Positions 29,101 through 41,100 of a stretch of DNA of 64,000 nucleotides are shown here, one piece after another. Numbering within the stretch: position 1 is the first letter of the stretch; each line of letters starts with the position of its first letter. The notes under the pieces were generated by a model. It was not told where the DNA came from, searched no databases, and saw nothing but the letters and a program-made list of their open reading frames with translations. Made by a program: the position numbers and the translations under genes. Origin of the DNA: Megalonaias nervosa (taxonomy: Eukaryota; Mollusca; Bivalvia; Unionida; Unionidae); the NCBI GenBank assembly GCA_016617855.1, contig JAECUM010009857.1:1-64000 (forward strand). The letters are read 5' to 3'.

Positions 29101-32100
29101 AATTTTCATATACTAATGTCATTTATTACTCTTTTTGTCATTTTTTGTAGCACTGCTCCAGTCACCAAAGCAGTTAAAATATCCAACTTGAATAAGGGAG
29201 GTCTCATGTTTGAACCCCCGATGAGTCATACCAAAGACTTGCAAATATGGCACTGGCAGCTGCCTCTCTTGGTGCTCAGCATTAAGAGGTTAATGTTTGG
29301 ATTGGTTGGCCTTGTGTCAGGATAATGTGATTGGATGGGACATGATGCTAAATGTCTGTGGCATGGTGTCCTAGTGCTAGACGTCAATATAAACTGCCAT
29401 GCGGCAGAAATCATAATGATATGACTAAGAGTGTTAAAGTTACATTAAAAATCCAAAAACACATATACATTTTCTGTAATGCTATTGTTTGAATCCCTTA
29501 TGCTTTTTCTCCTTTCTCTTTATCTTTACTTGTATCACAACATTGATTTAAGGCAGGGAGTGGAAAATTACAGCTAAAGGATACCACATATATATGTGTA
29601 CATAGAAACCATATAAAATGCATCGGAATTCATTTTTTTAGTGTTAAAATTAAACACCTGCAAGATCTGAAGAGTTTAACTACCAGATTTTATGGAAAGA
29701 ATGTGATTTTATCAAGCAGCTTTTCTGATCCCTAGGTATGAAACACAGTAAAGGGGAGGGGCTTCTTTAATGCATGTGGCTAATTTTTCACTGGGTCTAC
29801 AAATTTGTCCTAAACAATGAGATCAACAAAAATTTGTACCTTATGAAAGTCAGTGATGTAGGATCCCACAGCACTTAAATGCTGACCTCTGACCTCATCA
29901 TCTGGATGTATGGTTTCAGTGACAAGGTCACTGACATTAAAAAGCTTACAGATTCCCTGACTGATCAGACTATGTATAACAGATTATGTTTGAAAATGAC
30001 ATGCTATCATGAAACTTCAATGTTATGTTCTTCAGCTTCAGAGTAACATTTCTACCCATCACATTTTTTTCCAATTTTAAGGAAGCTTTGTTTCATATGT
30101 TGAAAGACAAAGATAAGACCTTCCTTTTAACAGCTGATATTCTTCAGTGATAACAAGATTTTCAAATTAGCTGCTGTTGTGGATATAATGGATTGGTACC
30201 ACTTTCTGTCAGGACCAAAAAGACATTATGAAAATTCTTCTGGTGATAATTCCATGTTGAAATGACTTTATGTTTTGGATAAGTAATGAGGGTTGCCATG
30301 GTCACCATAATGAATAACAGATTTCCACCATCATTTCCATTAGGACCCCACGATGCTGATATGACTATTTATTCAAGAAAAGCAGTGATAACTAAATTTT
30401 AAGATGGCCGGTGTGGTGGCTATATTGTATGTCTGAGTGGTACCATCTTCATTTAGAGACATCATAATTAGTTTTCTTGTGAAAACCCCATGGCAATCTG
30501 TCTTTCCACTCAGAAAAAGTGATAACAAGCTTTTCAAGTTGTCTGCTAAGGTTGTCAAATGGGATAATGGACACAAGATCAGCACCATTTTCATTTAGGA
30601 CCAAACAGACATTACAAGAAGTCCTTTTTAATGAAACACCATGTTGATATAACCATCCTTTAAAGACGAGTAGTTATATCAAGATTTTCAAGATGGGCAC
30701 AGTAGTGGCCACATACACCAGACCACCACCATTTGCATTTATGACTAACCAGACATATTAAGAAGATTTCTGGCGAAAACCCAATGTAATTCTGACTTTC
30801 TGTTCAGAAGTAGTGATAACTTTCCAAGATGGCTACTGTGGCAGCCATATTTGACATTAGATCAGCATCATTTTCATTTAGGACAAAGTACACATTATAA
30901 CAAGACATTTTAATGATATATAAGAAGTCATTTAAAGGAAAACTCAAATGCTAATATGACCATCCATCCAGGAAAAATAGTGACAGCAAGATTTTCAAGA
31001 AGGGTACTATAGTGGCCATACTGGACACCAGATCAGCACCATTTTCATTTACGATTAACTATGTATAATAACGTCTTCTGGTGTAAACCCCATGACAATC
31101 TGATCTGGAAGAGTAGTGATAACAAGATTTTCAAGATGGCTGCTGTGGTGACCCTAATACAAACAAGATTGGCACCATTTTCATTTAGGACCATGAAGAC
31201 ATAATAAGAAGACTTGTTTTGACAACCCCATGTCAATTAAAAAATTTTCAAGAAGGATGTTGTTTTTCTCACATTAGATGTCCGGTTAGCATCCTTGTTT
31301 TTAGGACTAACTAGACATCATATGAAATCTTCTCATGAAAACTCCATGTCAATCTATTTCTTCTTCAGAAGTAGTGACAAGAAGAGTTTCAAGATGGCTG
31401 CTATGTCAGACATCAGAGAAATTTTAATTTAAGATCAACAATGGTGAATATCCCATGTCAATCTTTTTGCTCAAGAGCAGTAGTGACAACAACATTTTCA
31501 TGATGGCTGCTGTAGCAGCAATAGTAGATATCCAGGCAGCAATATTTTCATTTATGACTATCTATACCATGTGATATGTGTGTGTCAAGTTATCATTACA
31601 ATCCTCCATGTAATTTAGGAGTAGTAGCGATAAGAAACTTTTGCTAATGGATGGATGTCAGATGATGGACAACAGACTATCCCATAAACTCCTCTGGTCT
31701 ATGACCAGTAGAGCTAATGACTGTTCAGACAGCAAAGTTTTGTTGTCACAGGCATTTGTAAAAAAAAAAAAAAATGCAATATTAGAATACAGTGTAATAC
31801 TATGTGATGTAAAATTAATTGTAAATTATTAGCATCATTATAACGCAATATTAGAATACAGTATAATACTATCTGATGTAAAATTAATTGTTAATTATTA
31901 TAATGCACAAAATGTAGATGAGTAGTACCGACAAATTCACTTTTGTACATGAAATGCTTACCTGAGAAATGCTTACCTGAGGGATATAGAATAGTTTCCC
32001 TTTGTCTGGTTTGGTAAGGGTCCCTCCAAATAAGGGCCATAACTGCAAAGGTATTCAACAGGTCTCAAAAATATTAACCTTGTTCAAGTTTGACATAAAT

Positions 32101-35100
32101 CAAAAGATTTACATATGAACATGTATTTCTATGTATATATATATCATTCATATATTCACCAAATCATTCTTTAAAGAAATTCTTGCCAGTTTGATGGGAA
32201 ATCTGATGTAAATGATGGTTACAAATTAAAGGCAAACATATTAAATTTTGTCTCTGCTAAAGAAGTATAAGAATTTTTCTAAATAAACATGCTTAATTCA
32301 GGCCCTAAAAAATACAATTAACCAAATTTTATCGAGATGTCCTAGATCCATCCCAATAATTGAGATTATGGAAACAGAACATAAAGCATATATTTTTACT
32401 AGCCATGGATGATTAAACTGTCATAAACATCAAACCCTGATAAAAAATTCTCTCCCAATCTGATGCAAGATCACCTCATTATTTTGGTGGATACTGCTCA
32501 TTATCCATGATCTTGAAGCTACGAGCCCATATTCCATGCATGATCAAAATCAGATCAGAAATGTGACTTCAAGAGTGGTAACAACCTCAGACAATAAGCT
32601 GCAAGATCAACTCATTAATATGCATGTACCCCATTTTATAACACATCCAAGATCTTGATTATATAAGAACATATTCCAAAGTCCGATATATGCTAAGTTT
32701 GGTAAAAACTGGATCAGAGACACAACCTCCCAAGTGGTAATAAGCTCTGCGAATCAGATGCAAGATCACCTCATTGGTAAGTGTGGATCTAATTCATTAT
32801 CTAATCTGTCCAACATCTTGATGATATATACATATATTCCATATCTGAACAAAATCATATCAGAAATATGGCCTTCAAAATGGTAAAAAGCTCAGCCAAT
32901 CTGATGCAAATTTAGTATGCATGTGTGACACTCATTACTGGAATCATCTGAGATTTTGAAGATATAAGCCCATATTTCAAATCTGATTGAAACCTAATAA
33001 AAAATATGGACTCCAGATTGGTAACAATCAATTGTTGAAAGATGACAGACTCATGATTAATGATAATTAATGCATGACATGCGATTCATGCTGGCTGCAG
33101 GCTATGTGATATGCTCACTCATACATGTGGACAGAGGGACAAAAATACAGAAATGATAAATTCTATATAAAGGGCTAAAGAAAACTAATGCTATCACTTA
33201 GGTATAAAACAAGTGGCACAAGTACACCTGACAATTTTCACCTGATTAATGTTTCTGTAAACTGAGTCAATAAAAATCTTACCTCTCCAAGGATTCTAAA
33301 TAGTGAACTTTTGCCAGCACCATTGGGCCCACAGACCAACACATTCACACCTGATTGTACCTGAAAAAATATGGAATTTGTGAATTCATTATCAACAAAC
33401 AAATATACAAACAATGTCTTCAGTGGAATTATAATAAATATGATCTTGGTCTTCTGATTGGCTTCCTTCCATTATCATAAGTAATGTCCCTGTGAAGTTG
33501 GGCAATGGCATGTCCAATAAAACTAAAGTTATCATGCACAATTACTCATGTGCAGTTCAACTAAAGTTATTATGCAAAACTATTTTTTCTCCTTTAATTT
33601 ACATTTTATCTTGATTTTTGACTATCACATTATAAATTTGCAGACTTCTTTGCACCCTTTTCAAAAGCAAATCTGTTAGGTCTGGTGAAGTTGTGTTCAG
33701 CAGAATTGCAATTATCATGGAGAAACCCATTTCTCCTTGTCAAATCATAGTCCCTATAACCTTTGACCTTTAGACCCCAAAGTCAATAAGGTTTATGTAT
33801 CCTTTCCAGGGCAACATATTTTTGATATCTGGTAGAGACAGTGAATATAATCTAATGGAAAAGGAGTTGATTATGACAAAATGATTTATTAAATATAAAA
33901 TTTTTACAAAATTCAGTATTTACCAAAGTTTTGCTTTTTAGTATTTTTGTAATTGATAATTTCTCTTTTTATTTTCTGCAAGTGATGACTTCCCAATGCA
34001 CAGTTTGCCACTATATTTGTACACTCTTCACCTGTGAAAGCAGTAATTGTCCATACCAGTAATACTCATTAGATCTTTCTGGTTATACAAGAAGATGACT
34101 CAGAAGTCAACTGAAAGTGACTCAAAGTTCTGATAGCTGCTAAGAGAATTTGGATTGAATTTGAATACAATTTGATTTCATTATTGACATGAATATTTGA
34201 AATTAATTAACAGATTTAATTCTGATATAATCTGACTTCATTATCAATGTGAATACTTGAAACTAATCAGCCATATTTTCCTTTAAGTTATTGCAAGGAA
34301 ACAGATTTTGTTTTGGTGGGCAACAATGACCTTTGCCACCAACTTTCAGACCCCAAGCTGATAGGATTCTTCAAACCTGTAATTAACAACCCAAGCACAA
34401 TGTTTTGGAAGGTATGTAAAACAAAATTCATGTTACTGCATAGAAACCAAATGGTAAAAAGAAAGCAGATGGTTAGATTAACAAAGAAATATTGCCATAA
34501 TGTAATACACTGACAGAGAGATGATGTTCATCTTAGTGCCCACAGATACCTTCAAGCCATAAAAAAGAATCTACAAGTTCTTAGGTGCACATGTCTTTCA
34601 GGTATACATGCAGTTGTTGTTCATACTTTCCTGCATGAAAGTGTGAGAAATAAAAAGAAAATCATCACTTAGAGGCTTTTAATGAAGCAACTTCAACTCC
34701 CAAGATAATTTTAAACAAAACAGGGGATAAAAAAATACCCATTTGGCACAAGGAATTAAACCTGAGGTACTGTAATCCTGCAGCAACAAGGCAATTTTAA
34801 AACTAATCAATCATTTTATAATGATCAACAGTATCTAATTTATGGAGTCTGTCACTTTTCTATTGCAAAAGATCCAGGATATTGACATGTAATAGATGAT
34901 CCAGAGTGAGACACTGTCCACTGGCCTTCTGGAATGATGGTAGGAGATGGGCATCTCAACCCTTATGCTAACATCAGTACAAAGTATCAACTTGAAGACT
35001 GTACCTACCAGGGCCCATCCGATGTAAGCCATGTGAGGTTCTCCAATTTCCTCATATGGGACCTTATATAAAGTGTCTGTTCCACTGAACAAAGTTTTGG

Positions 35101-38100
35101 CCACCATTGAGACAACAGTATTAATGTAATGGCCTCATCTATATGCAACCTAAGACAATGATGTCCACACCATTGAGCAAACCCTGTAGGCTGAAAGACG
35201 ATTCTTTGTAAGAACTGAAGCCCCCATTGAAATGATTTCAATGCCTGTTCATGCAGGAGACAAACTCTGTTCTAAGGAATTGTCAGTCTGAAATATAATT
35301 CCTGCAAGCACTGAAACTATTTTTGAAATGATCAGCACTTAGATACAGTGGCCACATGGGTCCAGTACTGGGTAGAGACCATGTGATTGCAATATGGAAG
35401 CTGATGTTATGGTGCTGGGAAGATATACAGGATATTGGATGCCTGTCAACCATCCTTGAGGTGCAAGAAAAGAGTGTATCATAATATGTAATGGCCATAT
35501 ATGATCCCCATCAGCTGGCTGCCCTGGGCTATCAATGCTACCGGGCCTAAAGGTACTAACTGGCTAAAGAGTTTTCACTAAATGGATGTTTTTTTCTAGT
35601 GCGGATCTGTGTACATATGTGGGGATGGAATTTGTGATATTAAATCATCATAAGTAGTCCCCTCAGGCGTTTAAAAGCTAGAATGGGTTCATTATTGACC
35701 CTAACAGATCTCCGTCTGATGGCATGGAGAGGAACTGGTGGAATGATCCCCTACTCTGAGAGTTTTGTCAATACTGATTCTCAAGAACCGTGGCTTGATC
35801 TTATATTGGATCTGCTGGTTTCCCCCATCAAGAACCCATATTAACTAGACAAGGTGGCTCAATCGTCCATTGAGGGAGCTGAGTACATTGTGGCACTATA
35901 GGCAGACCAAGTCAGTGCTAGTGGCCAGTGCACTGATGGCAAGATGGCATATGGGATGTTGATCAAAGTAAGTGGGCCCATAATTCAACACAATAGGCAG
36001 GACCAGTTTCGTTACTGATGTGGTCAGATTCAGGTGGCACAATCTGATAGTAACAGAATAGGGCCATTGTATCCTCCATAACCTTGTCAATTCATCATGT
36101 TGGAGAGTATTACAGGATATGTAATCTATAAAAGTGTTCCCTATTTGTACTGTGCATAATGACATCTGAGGTGCTTACTGATGATGGTTTTTGCCTGCCC
36201 CATGGCTGCTGTGTTTCTGAAATGTTTTCCAAGTCAGCCACTCAACCCGACAGCAATAACAGCTGAATCCCAGTTGGTCTTTGTTTATTAGTATGTCAAC
36301 AGATGCTGGAACTATGGACCAAGTTGTTGATGGAAAAGAATGAAACTGGTGGCAACAAGTGAAAGACTTCCTGGAATGTTGCTTGGACAGCAAAGTCTTT
36401 TCATGAAAGTGAGATCTGGTCAAGATGATGAACCTTGTGAGCTTACTTTTGTAGTCTTTATGTGAATGGGGCAATGGTGACACTTCCTGTACAATCTGAG
36501 ATGAAACAGGACAAGACTATGTAAAGGGGCATCACACCATGCTCACAAAATGTCCTGATTGGGATATAGTCATTAAACAAGTGTTCCCTTTTGAGTTGCA
36601 ATGGCATGAGAATGCAGTGAATCCATATCCAGTGTGTCTGGGGCATTAAATTAGGCACTGAGTGCATTGAGTGGTAGGTGATTGATCCATAAGAGTGCTA
36701 TGTTGGGTTGAGTATGCAAACTGAACAACCTTCCGTAATTTGGCTTAAATGGTAAGATCAACTGTGGTAGTGACCTGTTGCAATCTGAGGTGTATGGCAG
36801 AGTCCAGTTTTGACAGAACAGTGCCATTTTATCTTGCATGACACTGTGCTGTTATTTGTCTTATGTTGGGGTATAGGATATTTAATCCGCAAAAATGGAC
36901 CATACAGCTGATGTGCAAGGATAATATCTGAGTAGACTTGATTTAATTTTAATCTCACTCCAATGTAGTCAATAAAAGCTTTCCATCTTAGGGTACAATG
37001 TACAATCAACTGTAGCGGTGAGATACTGTGACTTCCAAATGGTGCTATGTGAAGTGACATCCCCTGAGTACTGAGGCACTAAGCTGGGCATAATTTGAAG
37101 TGTCTTATGGCACTAAGTGGGCTAGACAGGCACTATGGAACTATGTAGGTTAGACAGGCACTATGGCACTATGTGTGTTAGAGTGCCTGTATGCCATGGG
37201 TTTGGCAAACTGGACAAAGACTGTTATTCTGGTGGCTGACAATGGAGGATCGACTGTGTTATTGACCCACTGCGATCATGCCGTATGTTAGAATCCAATC
37301 ATGACAAAACAGTGTCATCATAGTTGGCATGACATCCAGTTCAATAAGTTAAGAGACGGCATGGGATATTTGATCCGCATAGCTGGGCCATACATCTTAA
37401 GTGCAAGACAGTAACTGAGGTGGCCCATTTTGATCTCGATCTGGCAGGTGATAAAAGCAATTGGGTGTTGAGCCCATGGTTCTATCATGAAAATTTTATC
37501 ATGATGTGGAGGTAACGGAGGAGTTAGAGCTGCCGCTGACTGATGGTTTGGATTTCTTCATGGTTGTTAAACTGTGTGGAGTGCAATACCTATCAAGAAG
37601 CAAGTCATTCCCCTCCATGATGTCTGCAAATATACTGAAGAGGTCTTCATCCCTCAAGGTGTGCTTCTGTGCCTTCCTCTTTAGTACCCTCTAGTAATGC
37701 AGCCCACTAACTTTCAGTCTATGATGTGCAAGTCTGACATGTATTGGTAGATTAGTAACCGGAGCAAGCTACACATGTAGAGTGGTTGTCAGTCCCATGT
37801 TTCCGGCGTTTACAAAGCTTACACATGTACTTGCTAAGGGACTAAATCTTTAGGACAGAATAGAGTAGAAAATATATACAGGTGTAGTACAGCACACATC
37901 CTGCTTTATGAACTTGGAAAGTGTACAAGCAAACTTACATACTTGACAATTAACATCTAAAATGGCACACATGACTGTGAATACAGGTTGAGTATTGGAG
38001 CATCACTGAATATGATGATGGAGTATACTTCCCTTTTAAGAGAACACTCCTCCAACTTGCTTTAAGATAAAAAGCTTCCAGAATATTTGTATGTGGATTG

Positions 38101-41100
38101 TGAGGCCTCTCTGTCTGTAGTGAGCGTGCTACTTGGCACCAGTGGAAGTAGTAACTGAAATATTCAGATGATTTGGCACCAATCGCTTTATCAAGAGGAG
38201 TTCACTCCATCTAACTACCACCTAGGAGGGCTCGATTTGCAAGACAGTAGTTCTCATAAGGTATTATGATTGGGTAACATATTTGAAGAAGAAAGTACTA
38301 ACTTTAATCCATACAAAGAGGTTAGTAATCTGGTTATCGTGCAGTGTGTTCCTTATGTTTCAGGTCTTGTCAAATTTTCACAGCTACAGGCTATTTTTAC
38401 CAGTGATAATCATTATGATTACAAAAAAGGTAATAGCCATGAAGCACAGTAGTCTGCAGCAATGGAAAATGAAATGCACAGGTTTTAAATGGTTTTGCAC
38501 TAAGATTGATATTTCAAAATTATTTTAAATAACATTAATATATATTTATCACATTAATTCAATGATTTTAAAAATGAAATATATATTTAATATTTAGTTA
38601 TGTCTTCGTACTTTATATGTAATTTTTTATTCAGATCTCTGTGATCCCCCTTGAGAAAGTCATCCCTCTTACAAGGCCACATTACTGCCAAGAAGAGGTG
38701 GCCTTATAGGTGAGGGGACCACCAGCAATGTAAACAATAGTTTGAGGCAATGAAATTGAAGGACTTCTTCATATTTTTATTCAAAAGTTTCAGAATTGCC
38801 ATTAAATTTTAAAGTGTAGGTATTCCACTGATGGGTAAAATGTGAAATGTTATTTTCAATTCCCATCTTTCATTATGAGGATCTATTCTTGGTTCCTTGC
38901 TGAATATTACTCTGCCAAAGAACTTACCAATTTGTAAGCTATCAATACAATTACTTCCGAGTCTCTTTCAAGGTCACATTGGAAAGAAATGGGGATGTTC
39001 TGATTGATGACAGGATGAGATGAGAAGATGGACATACTGGTAATACTACATACCCCATTCCATAGATATGCAGACATGCCTACCCCAAAAAATGTTTTTG
39101 AGGGACGCCACCACCAAAAATGAGGGACAGAGCATGAAAATGAGGAACATAAGTATGTTAGCATGATTATACATAATAAATTCTCTCAAAACATCATTAA
39201 ATACCAGTAATGCATATTTATAATAAATATTTATGTATAAAACCCAGTACCCACCTATTTACAATATCATACATGCCAACCCCTGGTGAGGAAAATGTGA
39301 AATCCAAGTGGACAAAAAGAGTAATCCAAGCAGAAAAAGAGTAATCCACATATAATAAAATTCAATGCACATATGTGCAAAATTATTTATTTACCCCTCT
39401 GGTCTTTTAACATCAATTACTGCTTCAAATTTTCATATATAGCACTTTGAGCTTGAAAAAGCAACGGACTCTCATACTGCATTTCAAAACACTTTGTACC
39501 AGCTGCGACTATGAATGTTTAACACACCAGTAGAGCACCAAGTCCTGGGTTACAGAGCCTGGATCTGAATTCAGTTTTATTTTTGTTAACAATACTAAAC
39601 AATCTCTCTCAGTCAGCATTATAATGGTAAAGAACCAATATTCCTGTCATAACCTGACAAAAAAGAGGAAATTTATATCTTCCAGTTATTGGGTCTTTTA
39701 GCTGGGAAATAAGGTGCCATTGCACATCAACTCTGTCTGCATTAAGTACATTATCAGGTAGAATGCCAACTTGATACTTTAGGAGTTCTCCTTCTAATTT
39801 ATTGGCAGCCTTTCCAGCAGCAAGGTGCATCACATGACAGGGACAACCTGATATGTACACTGATGGAGACATTTTTCAAAATACTGAATGCAACTCCTTT
39901 ATGAATTCCAATCATCACTGATGCAGTATAAGCTGAGAAACCCATACAGTTCTGCCATCTTATGTTTATTCAAAGCATTATTAAGCAAATAAAAAATGTT
40001 TTATCCAGTGGAATTTGCTGTTAATTCTAGCAATGAAAGAAGAGCACTGACTCTGCCCTTTTCACTGTCAAAGTCTCTTACACAGACTGGGTACAACTTT
40101 TTGTCATCATAATCACTACTCCTGTCTACTGCAATACTAAACGGCCCAATTTTCATGGCTTTTGCAATTTTAAGTGAAGTATCTTCTGCTAAACACCTAA
40201 CAATATTAGATGATTTTGTTCTTGCACATGTATATTTTCTGCAATTTTGGCATCAGGAAGCATCTGTTTGAACAAAGGACCAACGATGTCTTCTACCGCT
40301 AGGGGTAGTCCGTGTTCTATTAAGAACTCAGTAAATAACGCCTCTGCATTCATAAAATTTGTGTGCACAATTTAGTTCTGCTGTAAAAAAGAAGTTATCT
40401 CAGTAGTGGAGTTAGCAAAACAAGCTAATTCAAGGTTTCTTTTTTTTTTTACCACCATGACCAGTTTAAAATCCTTTCCACACAGCCTGCAATGGGTGTG
40501 AAGTTGTCTTAGAATGGAACGCTGTATTGTGTAATTCATGTATTCATCTTTGAATTGGTTTTTCGTCTTTTTCTAATTCATCTGTGAAATTATTTGAAAA
40601 ACATTTTTGCTCTAACACATGCATCGACTAGAATAAATCTGACTTGACTTTAAGCGCCAAATACCTACAGACTCATTCTGTACCAGAGATGAACTATAAC
40701 AGAATCTGCGAGCAAAGATTACACATTAGAAAACCAGTCTGTTCTCTCCTAAATAAGCCAGACAGCTGCTATAAATAGAAACCGAGGTCAAAAGTTTGAA
40801 AGTAGAAACCAGCATGTTTCTTGGAAATAGGGCAGCTGCTATAAATAGAACATAATACTGTTTGGAAAGTGCATGCTAGTCTACGGACAAGTGTACTCTT
40901 AAGTCATAGTTACGTAGAAGCCATCTTTTCTAGAATACGGTCTGTGGGATTAATGGGGTGTTAATAACAATGAGAAAACAAATTATTAATTTCTTTCGGA
41001 GGGGGATATACTGAAAATGCATAATCCGAATACATTTACGCGTAAAGCGTAATTTAGTGAAAACAGCGTAATGATTATGCCAAAAGCGTAATGGTTGGCA

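Larger units (their letters stand above)
27293..31976 (-). other. ABCD3 intron, 4.7 kb
   Basis: Contains a full-length family B SINE (29150-29467) and the longest 140-bp-unit array of the window (30110-31710). A 63-bp near-duplicate of ATATTAGAATACAGTGTAAT ACTATGTGATGTAAAATTAA occurs at 31779-31900. The rest is plain AT-rich intron. Confidence 0.75.

Noticed and set aside
35896..37060. Cluster of 60-100 codon minus-strand frames
   Set aside because: They fall in the long-unit tandem array and show no family resemblance or splice-consistent structure.
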